Source: Toxorhynchites rutilus septentrionalis (Eukaryota > Arthropoda > Insecta > Diptera > Culicidae). From it: 64,000 bases of DNA. The translations under genes were made by a program, and so were the position numbers. Under the pieces are notes generated by a model. The model was given only the letters and a program-made list of their open reading frames with translations. It had not been told where the DNA came from and ran no database searches. The stretch is from the NCBI RefSeq assembly GCF_029784135.1, contig NC_073746.1:224577882-224641881 (forward strand), read 5' to 3'. Below, piece after piece: positions 1 through 10,376 of this stretch (positions within the stretch are counted from its first letter, which is position 1; each line of letters opens with the position of its first letter).

Positions 1-1199
1 AAGTCGCTCAAACGCGTTCCCCCCTCAGAAGATGTCTCTTCAGAGAAAGAGTTAATTAACCTCAACAAGCCCCCCTCAAGAAAATTGGCAAACTTTTCCT
101 CTTCGCCCCCTCAATCTCCCGCTCCCGCTTCCGCTCAACTCCCGAACTTGTCTCCCAGTCCTACTGATCCCGCTCCCGCTCAATAATCGACCTCGTCCTC
201 CCCCTCAGTTGTTTCCTCTCCTCGTGTCAAGGTCTATCCAGACGATGCACCTGGAGCTGGTCCATGGGTAGTTTTTTTCCGGCCCAAACCTAAAGGAAAA
301 TCTATTAATGTCATTCAGGTTTCGAAAGATCTGGCAAGATTTTATTCCTCCGTGGTCGAAATCTCTAAGGTTAGGCCGAACAAACTGCGTGTTGTCGTGA
401 GTGATCGGAAACACGCGAAAGCAATTGTGATCGACGAGAGGTTCGTGCCAAAGCCCATGACTTGCAACAAATGCAAGTCAGTTGGTCACACTTCAGATTA
501 TTGTGCCAACAAGGAGCGCTGTGCAACTTGCGGAGAGCAACATGTGGGGGAATCCTGCAGTGCGACTGAGCATAAGTGTCCATATTGCGTGGGATCTCCA
601 CACGTGCTCTCAGCTTGTGAAACTTACAAGAGTCGCTGGGAGAAACAGAAGCGCTCTTTGAAGGAACGCTCAAAACGCACTTTTGCGGATATTTTAAAGG
701 GCGCTTCTCCACTTGCCCAACAACAATCAATCAACACTCAAAATGTCTTCGCCACGTTGCCCGTTGACGAAATGGAAGCGGACACAGCTAACCGTTCATT
801 TTCCAAGGGAATCGCCGGCGCAAAAATGTGACCACTCCCAAAGTTCAACGACAAGCCCCACCGGTTATACCCCCTGTTAGCATGTCTAAAAAATCGAGTG
901 CAGCGGACAAGCAAAATCAGGTTCCTCCTGGTTTCCGTGGGAATGGTTCACCTTTGAACGGCCCAGCACTCGAGGGGACATTAAAAACCCCAACTGTCCC
1001 TGTTTTTCCGTCCTGTTCAACTTCCCAATCGGGATTTATAAAGTTGACTGACCTTGTGGATCAAATCTTCACGTGTTTTAACGTTTCCGACTCCATCAGA
1101 ACCATTGTCATTTCAATGCTTCCAGTGTTAAAGACAATTTTGCAACAATTGATGCAAACATGGCCCCTCCTTGCAATGATTATCTCTCTTGATGTCTAA
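1..1199 (+). pseudogene. ORF1 (gag-like nucleic-acid binding protein) of the I-clade element
   Basis: Reading frame 1 is open from position 1, stops at 184-186 (TAA), resumes in the same frame through 828, and continues after a frameshift in the 828-1199 frame. The conserved core begins with GPWVVFFRPK (about 262-291). Around 460-620 come cysteine/histidine knuckles (CNKCKSVGHTSDYC, CATCGEQH, CPYC), the CCHC type that binds nucleic acid in LINE ORF1 proteins. The stretch between the N-terminal RRM-like region and the knuckles looks much shorter than in relatives, joining near 430-450, so an internal deletion is likely (inference). The end matches the usual hydrophobic ORF1 tail. One nonsense codon and one frameshift make it a pseudogene. 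Confidence 0.8.
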
Positions 1200-3827
1200 T
1201 TTAAATAGAGAGGTCGGAGATATCACTGTTTTACAGTGGAATTGTCGTAGTCTTATCCCTAAATTGGATACTTTCAAATTTCTAATTCATAAATTCAATT
1301 GTGATGTTTTTGCTCTGTCCGAAACCTGGCTCTCTTCTCAAAATGATCTCTCTTTCCACGATTTTAATATAATACGCTTGGACCGCGATGACAGATACGG
1401 AGGGGTACTATTGGGGATTAATAAGTGCCACTCATTTTTTAGAATTGAACTTCCACCTATTGGAGGGATCGAAGCTGTTGCTTGTCATGCAAACATCAGA
1501 GGCAAAAACCTCTGTATAGTCAGTTCGTATTGGCCTCCGAGAGCTGCGGTTAGCCGCAAGCAACTTGTTGACATGTGCTCACTCCTTCCTGAGCCACGAT
1601 TGATCTTGGGAGACTTCAACTCTCACGGAACTGCCTGGGGGGAACAGTACGACGACAATCGTTCATCGTTGATATATGACCTTTGTAACAGCTTCAATAT
1701 GACCGTTTTGAATACTGGGGAAACAACACGTGTACCTAAACCTCCTGCTAACCCAAGTGCTCTTGACCTCTCGCTTTGCTCGAATTCACTATCGTTAGAT
1801 TGCAAGTGGAATGTAATCCAGGACCCCAACGGTAGTGACCACTTGCCAATCAAAATTTCCTCACAAGACACATTGACTGGAAAGAATATGCGGACGCGAT
1901 TGCAGCCATCAATTCCAGAGATGGTTTGCCTCCATTGGAGGAGTATAACTTCATTTTGATCTATGACAGCGCGGTTCGCGCTCAAACGAAACCCATCCCA
2001 GGCTCCACTATTCGTCGAAGGCCTCCCAATCCATGGTGGGATAGCCAATGTTCCAAGCTTTATCAGGATAAATCGAACGCATTTAAAGCTTTTCGAAAAC
2101 GTGGAACCATTGAGAATTTTCAAACGTATTTGGACCTTGAAAATCAATTTAAAAACTTGATCAAATGGGAAAAACGTGCTTATTGGCGAACTTTCGTGGG
2201 AGGTTTGTCACGAGAAACGTCAATGAAAAAATTATGGAAAGTGGCTCGAAACATGAGAAATCGCTCTTCATCGAATGAAAGCGAAGAATATTCACATCGA
2301 TGGATTTTTAAATTTGCTCGGAAAGTTTTTCCCGATTCCGTTCCTGTGCAAAAAATTGTTCGAGATATACCACAAGATAGGTGCGATCTTGATTCCGAGT
2401 TTTCGATGGTAGATTTCTCTCTTGCTCTCCTTTCTTGTAACAATTCGGCTCCAGGAACGGATAGAATTAAGTTCAACTTGTTGAAACACCTCCCTGATGT
2501 GGCGAAACATCGCGAATTATAGCTATTCAAAACCCCGGGAAACCCGCGTCCGACTTCAATTCGTACCGCCTAATAGCAATGCTGTCTTGTATACGGAAAT
2601 TGTTGGAGAAAATGATCTTGTTTCGCCTTGATCGTTGGGTTGAAACGAATGGCTTACTCTCAGATACACAATATGGGTTCCGCAGGGGCAAGGGGACGAA
2701 TGATTGTCTTGCGTTGCTTTCTTCAGAAATTCAAATGGCTAACGCCGAAAAAAAACAAATGGCTTCAATATTCTTGGACATAAAGGGGGCCTTTCTGTTT
2801 CAATAGAGGTTTTGTCAGACAAATTACACTCTCGGGGTCTACCGCCTCTATTGAATAATATGTTATATAACTTGCTTTGTGAGAAACATTTGAATTTTTC
2901 TCACGGAGATTCGGCAGTAAGTCGGGTCTCTTACATGGGCCTCCCTCAGGGCTCCTGTTTAAGCCCCCTTTTGTACAACTTCTATGTAAGCGACATTGAC
3001 AATTGCCTTACACAAAATTGCAGCTTAAGACAACTTGCAGATGATGGAGTAGTGTCTGTCGTAGGATCAAAAGAATCCGACCTGCAAGAACCCTTACAAG
3101 ATACTTTGAACAATTTTTCAACCTGGGCCATTGGGCTAGGGATCGAATTCTCCACGGAGAAAACAGAGATGGTGGTTTTTTCTAGAAAGCATAGACCAGC
3201 AAAACCAAAGCTTCAACTTTTGGGTAAACCGATCACTCATGCTATGTCATTCAAGTATCTTGGGGTCTGGTTCGACTCCAAATGTACTTGGGGGCCCATA
3301 TTAGGTATCTGAGTAAAAATTGCCACCAAAGAATAAACTTTCTCCGTACAATTACCGGCACCTGGTGGGGAGCCCATCCCGAAGATCTTATAATGTTGTA
3401 TCGAACAACAATTCTCTCAGTGATGGAGTATGGCAGTTTCTGTTTTCAATCAGCTGCCAAAACACACCTCATTAAACTCGAGCGAATTCAGTATCTTTGT
3501 CTCCGTATTGCGTTGGGATGTATGCCCTCAACGCATACCATGAGTCTCGAGGTTTTGGCAGGCGTACTCCCACTAAAAGATCGCTTCAATTTATTATCTC
3601 TTCGGTTCCTCATCCGGTGTAAGGTTATGAACCCATTGGAAATCGGAAATTTTGAGCAGCTGATCGGGCTAAATTTTCATTCTGGATTCATGACTTCATA
3701 TCATGAATTCATCTCCATGCAGGTTAATCCTTCTTCGTATATTTCCAACCGTGTTTGTTTTCCTGACTACATCAATTCCTCTGTACATTTTGATCTGTTC
3801 ATGAAGGAGAAAATCCATGAAATTCCA

Positions 3828-3833
3828 GATTAT
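3828..3833. repeat. Target site duplication, left copy (GATTAT)
   Basis: GATTAT at 3828-3833 is repeated at 6384-6389, directly flanking the antisense element. Removing the insert plus one copy restores a continuous reading frame through Asp-Tyr in the host ORF2. That confirms insertion by target-primed reverse transcription. Confidence 0.85.
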
Positions 3834-6383
3834 TTATTTATTATTTATTTATTATTATTAATCTTCGACCTAGTTGCACAGATCTTAAACTTAAACTACG
3901 TTCATTATTCGGTTTTTAAAATCATTTTTAGCCATATTAACGTCGAAACTGCTACTAACATTGTTGAACGCCCTTAGGCAGCTGCTGAATGGGCTGTTGA
4001 ACCCATAACTTGTTCTATGTCTAGGAACGTTAATTAAAGGCAATTGTCTAAGTTGACGTTGAGGAACGTAAAACGAAACTTTTTCAAGTAGGTCTGGACA
4101 ATCGATGTTGATTTTCAAAAGGTCGAATATGAACAGCCGTTGTGTCTGGGTTCTTCGTGCTGATAGTAACTGAAGGTCTATAAGTTGGCAGCGAGCCGCA
4201 TAATCAGGGAGATTAGCCGGGTCGTTCCAGGGAAGGTTACGGAGGGCGAAGCGCACGAATTGCCTCTGTACACGTTCAATGCTGATCACTTGAGCAACGT
4301 GATAGGGTGACCAGATCGGCGAGGCATATTCCAGGGTACTGCGCACTAACGTACAGAAAAGCGCTTTCAGGGCATAGATGTCGGTAAACTGCGATGCGTT
4401 TCGGCGGATGAATCCGAGAACAGAAAACGCTTTGGCTGTTATGGTGGCGATATGTTCGTTGAACGTCAGCTTGGAGTCACTGACAACGCCCAGATCGCGG
4501 ATGGACTGAACACGTTCTAGAGGAGTTGTGTTAATTGAGTAGACGTGATTGATCGGCGACATACCATGGGTGAACGTGATTACCTTGCATTTAGTGATGT
4601 TCAAATGCATACCATTATCGGAGCACCATTGCGAAGTGATGTTAATATCCGTTTGTAGCGCAGTACAATCCAGTGTTGACTTGATTACTCTGAATATTTT
4701 TAGGTCGTCTGCATATAATAGCTTCCCGGATGACAATCGGGGGCATAGATCATTTATAAAGAGAACAAAGATAAGAGGACCCAGTACGCTTCCCTGTGGA
4801 ACACCGGACGCTATTTCAAATAATTCCGATCGTGCAGAGTTGAGTTGTACGAACGCCTTCCGGCCCGTCAGATAAGATAGTAACCAGTCCGTGATCCAGT
4901 TTGGAAAGCCCATGTACTTCAGCTTCTCCACTGCGAAGGCATGCGGTACAGTGTCAAAGGCCTTCGAGAAGTCGACATAAATAGAATCGACTTGATTCCG
5001 ACGTTCCATTTCCTGGAACAAGCTGCTTGTGTAGCACATCAAGTTGGATGTTGTGGAGCGACGAGGAACAAATCCATGCTGGTATTCAGAAATCAACGGT
5101 GTTGCTGCAGCCAGTAAAACTTTATGAATAAGGGATTCTAGAACTTTTCCTAAGCAACAGAGTATCGAGATGCCGCGGTAGTTCTCGACTCGTTGCAAGC
5201 TTCCAGCTTTATGAATGGGGATCATAGAAGCAGTTTTCCACATAGCCGGAAACGTTTTCTCTTGCACGGATCGATTAAACAGTAGTGTCAAAGGCTCCAC
5301 TAGAGATGTAACACAGTTTTTGAATAAAAGTGGTGGTAAACCATCGACTCCTGCTCCTTTTGACACGTCAAGATCTTCTAATACATTCCGCACTTCTGCC
5401 CTAGAGAAATCGATGAGGGGCAGATGAACATTATAGAAAGGCACATCTTGGAAACTACTTTGATGAATTTGAAGCGAGGTAGAGCTGAACACACTTTGAA
5501 AGTAGTTTGAAAACAGATTTGCTGCTTCTTCGGCAGAGGTAGCCGCAGATGAGTTGTAGCTTACGTTGTTGGGCACACGATTATTGGTTCGTTGTAGTTT
5601 TACAAATTTCCAAAATGTCGAAGGATTTTTCTTCAGTGATGACTGTGACCTGATCACATAATCGTAGTGGGCAGAGACAAGACGTTCCTTATAGCTGACT
5701 TCAGCTTGCCGTAGAAGATTTCTATTTTAGATTCTGTTTTAGATTCGAAGAAATGTTTGCGGGCTTTGCGGAGTCTGTTTCGCAGGTTACGCAGCTCGGC
5801 ATTCCACCAAGGCTTCCTGTAGGTAGATCTGATAGCACGGCGACGACGGGGAACATTAGCGTGCAAGATTTCGAGTAATTTATCATAGAACAGCAGTACG
5901 TTCTCATCGACAGAGTCACCTTGGAAATAATTCTGCCAGTTTACTGACGTGAGTTCAACATTCAGAGATGAGAAATCACACCTCCGAAAGTCAAAATCGA
6001 AAGCTGCGGGATGCAAATCTACCTGGTCGTAAATGCAGCAATGGGTATCTACTTGCGAGACGAATGGTACGTGATGAACGTCGATATTCAGGAGAGGAAG
6101 TGGAGGTGCGAAAATCTCGAGATCGTCCGGTGAATCAACGAACGCCAAATCAAGGAGCCTACCATTGCAATTTGTGAGAGAGTTCACTTGTACCAAACCA
6201 CAAGAAAGAATGGATTCCGTAATTGTAACTTCATGTTCACTAGATGCGTTTACCGGCAAAAGTCCATTGATTTCTTCGTCAAAATGCCAACGCAAATAAG
6301 GGAGGTTATAGTCGCCCAATAATAGAACGATATCATTTTCAGATGATCGATCACAAATGCTCTGAACGGCCGAAGCGTGAGTG
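3834..6383 (-). mobile_element. Jockey/CR1-group non-LTR retrotransposon, 5'-truncated, nested antisense in the I element
   Basis: About 2.55 kb on the minus strand. Its 3' end is a TAA/TAAA microsatellite (plus-strand 3834-3860, ATTTATT units). Its 5' end at 6383 falls inside the endonuclease coding sequence, so it is 5'-truncated, the typical result of incomplete reverse transcription. It encodes the end of an APE endonuclease and a full RT but no RNase H, which separates it from the I element it entered. It is flanked by the 6-bp duplication GATTAT. The exact clade (Jockey, CR1 or similar) was not resolved from motifs alone. Confidence 0.85.
3891..6383 (-). pseudogene. Endonuclease C-terminus plus reverse transcriptase of the nested element
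   Basis: Coding begins at the truncated 5' edge, in frame with LLLGDYNLPYLRW (about 6328-6290), the catalytic GD(F/Y)N block of APE endonucleases. A frameshift near 5700-5720 splits it. After that, 588 residues stay open to 3891. RT motifs are NYRGISILCCLGKVLE, YQHGFVPRRSTTSNL, VDFSKAFDTVPH, GVPQGSVLGPLIF and LLYADDLKIF (YADD active site), followed by a long thumb and C-terminal domain without RNase H. One frameshift plus truncation means it cannot act alone, although the RT itself looks well preserved, so the insertion is fairly young relative to its host element. Confidence 0.88.
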
Positions 6384-6389
6384 GATTAT
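6384..6389. repeat. Target site duplication, right copy (GATTAT)
   Basis: Second copy of the 6-bp duplication flanking the nested antisense element. Confidence 0.85.
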
Positions 6390-7304
6390 CATCGATCGGG
6401 GATCGTTCCTACGATCTTCAATGCAAAGTATGGGCGTATCAATTGTGATAATATGTACTTTACTGATGGGTCCTCTATGAATGAGTCCACAGGATTTGGA
6501 GTGTTCAACGAATTTTTTAGCACCTCCCACAGTCTTCAGAATCCTTGCTCAGTGTATATTGCTGAATTGGCAGCAATACACTGGGCGCTGGACAGCGTCG
6601 CCTCACGACCTGTTGAACACTATTACATTGTAACGGATAGTCTTAGCTCTGTCGAAGCTATCCGTTCAGTGAGGCCGGAAAAGCACTCGCCGTACTTCCT
6701 TGAGAGAATACGAGAAATTTTGAGTGCTTTAACCAGACGCTGTTATGTCATTACCTTTGTCTGCGTCCCTTCACGTTGCTCAATTCCGGGTAATGAGAGG
6801 GCTGACTCATTGGCAAAGGTAGGTGCAATTGAAGGCGATATTTATCAGCGTCAAATCGCCTTCCATGAATTTTATTCTTTAGTCCGTAAAAATACCATCG
6901 CTAACTGGCAACGTAAGTGGAACGAAGATGAATTGGGTCGGTGGCTTCATTCGATTATCCCTAAGGTTAGCCTCAAACCATGGTTCAAAAGTCTGGACTT
7001 GAGTCGGGACTTTATTCGCACCTTCTCTCGACTCATGTCCAATCACTGTTCGTTAGACGCGCTACTCTTTCGTTTTAATCTTGCCGATGGCAATATCTGT
7101 GCTTGTGGCCAAGGTTACCACGACATCGAACACGTTGTTTGGTCGTGCGAGGTGTATCTTGTTGCCAGATCGAATTTAGAAAACTCTCTTCGGGCCAGAG
7201 GAAGACAGCCCAATGTGCCGGTGAGAGATGTGTTGGCTCGGTTAGACCTTGATTACATGTCCCAAATATATGTCTTCTTAAAAGTTATCGATCTTCGTGT
7301 GTGA

Positions 7305-7842
7305 TTGTCCTTATATCCTTATATTCTCCTATTCCTTTGCCTTCGCGAGAAATCAAATCCCTTCTTACTAACAATAGAATAAGCTGAAATGTAAATACAT
7401 ATTAGATATAAGATAGGCTTAAGAATTGAGTATGATGAATGTGAGTGCGAATGTGAGTGTGAACATTGTCAACATATCCTTATATCCCTTCCTTTTCCTG
7501 AAAAAAATGTCACCCTTCTAAACTCGAACAAACCGCGAGTAATCGGTTCTCTACTTCATTAACACTAGAATTAATGAAAAATGTTTGTATATACTTGTAA
7601 CAATACAGATAGGAGTTTGGCTCCTTTAAAATTATGTAACTGAGCCTGTAAAAATAAACGATTTAATAAAAAAATAAAAATCATTCAAAATCTTTCCAAT
7701 CCAGTTACGTATCATTTGTAACTATTCCTCTCCCCCTCTCAAAGTGTCGACATAGTGTAACATACTTTAACAAGTTTTCATTCGTTTCTCTAAAGGTGTC
7801 AGTTTTACCCCGACAGGATGTCGATCTTACCCGCATTCCCAC
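7305..7842 (+). other. 3' UTR of the I element, then short unassigned spacer
   Basis: From 7305 to about 7680 this is the non-coding 3' region of the I element, ending in an A-rich tail (around 7655-7680). From there to 7842 I see no gene or recognisable repeat before composite repeat A begins. Confidence 0.6.
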
Positions 7843-8097
7843 TTTTTGACGTAGGACTACGTCTTTCATTTCTATACCGGGGTGTAAAATCAAAGTTTCG
7901 AAAACGAAAGCGTTACGCCGGAGACCGAGATTTTGAGCGTTAATAGCTCCTAAACAACTGAACGAAATGGTATGATAAACACTTCATTCGAAAGATAAAA
8001 TGTCTACGCGTTCTATACTTGTGACTTTTTGATCCAAAAACTTGTTTCAATAGTCTCAAAATTGTTTTCAAAACAGGCTATTGAAATCACCAATCGG

Positions 8098-8133
8098 TAT
8101 ATAAGCGAGCGCCGCTCGGAAATCCACTCAGTT
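8098..8133 (+). promoter_or_regulatory. Candidate core promoter (TATA + initiator) in repeat A
   Basis: TATATAAG at 8098-8105 and an arthropod-type initiator TCAGTT at 8128-8133. If the A at 8130 is +1, the TATA box starts at -32, the expected spacing. The same pair with the same spacing is present in all four copies. Short ORFs begin downstream (ATG at 8190, 26 codons; then an overlapping TGATG restart at 8270), but neither resembles a known protein. Confidence 0.5.
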
Positions 8134-8379
8134 CTAATTGAACAGCGATTGGAGCATATTGTCGCTGTTGTGGTGAAGCTCTTCGTTTATCATGAAAGCG
8201 CGGATGAACGGTGTCACCAAGAGCCTGTTTGTGCACCCTAGGCCAGAAGGGAATCCATCAGGAGGAGAGTGATGCCACAAACGGTTCCCCGGGAAGACAT
8301 CGCTACACACACATACACGCGCGGAATTCTTTCCGTTTGGATGCCATTCAGCATTGAGAAAGTTCCGGAAAGATCTAAT

Positions 8380-9841
8380 CTTTTCTGGAAAATAATCTGC
8401 CAGTTCCTCTGGGAATTTAAAAATACATTCATGTGAAAGAGTTTATTTGAATGTTTTCTATCCATGTAACACTGTGACCAAATATTTTTCAATCAAGTAC
8501 TATTAACAGGTGGTTATCGAATTAGTATTAACCACTGGTGGGCTTCCAAAATCGAGGAAAATGTGGAAATATCTAATCGTTACTGAAAATAATCTGCCTC
8601 TGGGAATTTAAAAATACATTCATGTGAAAGAGTTTATTTGAATGTTTTCTATCTATGTAACACTGTGACCAAATACATTTGGTTGTGTGATTTTTCAATC
8701 AATCGCAATTAACAGGATAGCTTCAGAAGATTATTCTTCCCATCAGTAGGATATTTCCGTATCCAATATTGTATGCGCCCGCAGTCGATTATTGCTCAGT
8801 CGCCGAAAGTTCCGAGCTCAGAGAGTTCATTCCCCTCTAGTTTGCCTTCCAAATTGCCATCGTAAACCACACCTTCTCTCGATTCAATCACACACAAAAA
8901 GCATACTTAAGCGATATTCTGGTGGTGAGACACATTCATTTTTCGTGAGGACATCGACAAGACACCATCGTTGCCTAACGTGCTGGAGGAGGTGAACGGC
9001 GAAGGATCGACACATACACGCGCAGAATTCTTTCCGTTTGGATGCCATTCAGCATCGAGAAAGTTCCGGAAAGATCTAATCATTGCTGGAAAATGATCTG
9101 CCAGTTCCTCTGGGAATTTGAAAATACATTCATGTGAAAGAGTTTATTTTAATGTTTTCTATCCATGTAACACTGTGACCAAATATTTTTCAATCAAGTA
9201 CTATTAACAGGTGGTTATCGAGTTAGTATTAACCACTGGTGGGCTTCCGAAATTGAGGAAAATGTGGAAATATCTAATCGTTACTGAAAATAATCTGCTA
9301 GTTCCTCTTGGAATTTAAAAATACATTCATGTGAAAAAGTGTATTTGAATGTTTTCTATCCATGTAACACTGTGACCAAATATGTTTCAATCAAGTGCTA
9401 TTAACAGATGGTTATCGAATTAGCATTAACCACTGGTGGGCTTCCCAGTATCGAGGAAAATGTAGAAATATCTGATCGTTACTGAAAATAATCTGCCAGT
9501 TCCTCTGGGAATTTAAAAAGACATTCATGTGAAAGAGTTTATTTGAATGTTTTCTATCCATGTAACACTGTGACCGAATACATTTGGTTTTGTGATTTTT
9601 CAAACAATCGCAATTAACAGGATAGCTTCAGAAGATTATTCTTTCCTATCAGTAGGATATTTCCGTATCCAATATTGTATGCGCCCGCAATCGATTATTG
9701 CTCAGTCGCCGAAAGTTCCGAGCTCAGAGAGTTCATTCCCGTCTAGTTTGCCTTCCAAATTGCCATCGTAAACCACACCTTCTCTCGATTCAATCACACA
9801 CAAAAAGCATACTTAAGCGATATTCTGGTGGTGAGACACAT
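8380..9841 (+). repeat. Tandem satellite-like units inside repeat A (left part)
   Basis: Two unit types alternate. The short unit (about 197 bp) runs through the blocks ATTAACCACTGGTGGGCTTC, TGGAAATATCTAATCGT, AATCTGCCAGTTCCTCTGGG and TGTAACACTGTGACCAAATA. The long unit carries AGTAGGATATTTCCGTATCC, GCTCAGTCGCCGAAAGTTCC and TTCTGGTGGTGAGACACATT. Copies differ by only a few percent, so they are recent or homogenised. The array ends at the retrotransposon target GTGAGACACAT (9831-9841). Confidence 0.85.
9831..9841. repeat. Target site duplication of retrotransposon 1, left copy
   Basis: GTGAGACACAT at 9831-9841 is repeated at 16481-16491, flanking the 6.6-kb retrotransposon. Confidence 0.85.
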
Positions 9842-10376
9842 CAAAAATCATACTGATTTTAACCTCCGACCGAGAAGGTCGCGTTTTCTTTCAGCTCGGC
9901 AGTTTGGCGTTTTGGACAGCGGACTAGGACGTCTCCCCCTGGCGATTCCGAAGGAGTTAATTTTAATTATTTTTAAGTGGCAACAGAAGAAGAGTGGAAG
10001 AAAGCAACAGCTCGCGTCGACTGTGGAGAGCGGGCGCTTGCCGGCAAACCGGAAAAGCGCGCGCTTTTCGGCGTCATAGACGCCACGCCCCTTTTTCGGG
10101 CAGTGTTGGCAGTTCAACTGTAGTGTTGCTAAAATAAAAAATATATTTAAAAAGAATTTAAACACGCATACAGACAGTGAAGTGGCTGAAACAATTATCA
10201 CAACAAGTGATTTTTTATAGTGATTCGCGTCAATTGGTGGTTTTAAAGTGCTTTACCGGAACAAAGTGAACTTTCGGGTACATATCCCACTAGTGAAGAT
10301 CCCTCAGTAAGGAATTTTTTTGTGATTATCACACTTTTTTCTGCTGACTATATCAGTGATATAGTCAAGCAGAAGC

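Larger units (their letters stand above)
1192..7304 (+). pseudogene. ORF2 (endonuclease, RT, RNase H) of the I-clade element, interrupted
   Basis: The ATG at 1192 overlaps the ORF1 stop by eight bases, as is common in I elements. The endonuclease is seen as LQWNCRS (about 1232), GDFNSHGTAWG (about 1609) and GSDHLPI (about 1832). RT follows with motifs AMLSCIRKLLEKM (2576), FLDIKGAF (2773), LPQGSCLSPLLYNFY (2942) and LADDG (3036). After the foreign insertion, RNase H shows FTDGSS, AELAAIHWAL, VTDSLSS and GNERADSLAK (6460-6830). A usual His in the last RNase H region reads Arg (PSRCSIPG). Frameshifts or stops occur near 1945, 2523-2580, 2807 and 3300. A deletion before 2530 removes the start of the RT fingers. 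The two halves join in frame across the shared GATTAT, so the insertion came later than the coding design. Confidence 0.9.
1..7680 (+). mobile_element. I-clade non-LTR retrotransposon, decayed, 5' end outside window
   Basis: A two-ORF LINE with a gag-like ORF1 carrying zinc knuckles, then an ORF2 encoding an APE-type endonuclease, a reverse transcriptase and an RNase H. This domain order, with RNase H last, is that of the I superfamily. The element is broken by frameshifts, nonsense codons and small deletions, and an antisense Jockey-group element fills 3834-6383. The 3' UTR (7305-7680) is AT-rich and ends in an A-rich run with TAA-like units, as is usual for I elements. The 5' UTR and the start of ORF1 lie outside the window. 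It cannot be autonomous. Confidence 0.9.

Noticed and set aside
8098..8241. Captured histone gene promoter and coding start
   Set aside because: The TATA/initiator arrangement fits a strong insect promoter, but no histone coding sequence or 3' stem-loop follows; the origin cannot be claimed.
8792..8995. A 67-codon frame recurring almost unchanged in several repeat copies (8792, 17253, 30929, and antisense 38207, 38831, 58686)
   Set aside because: It recurs because it lies in the long satellite unit. It has no recognisable domain, ends at unit junctions and has equally open frames on the other strand.
8380..9841. CRISPR-like array
   Set aside because: Units are about 197 and 330 bp, have no unique spacers and no cas genes, and the genome is eukaryotic.
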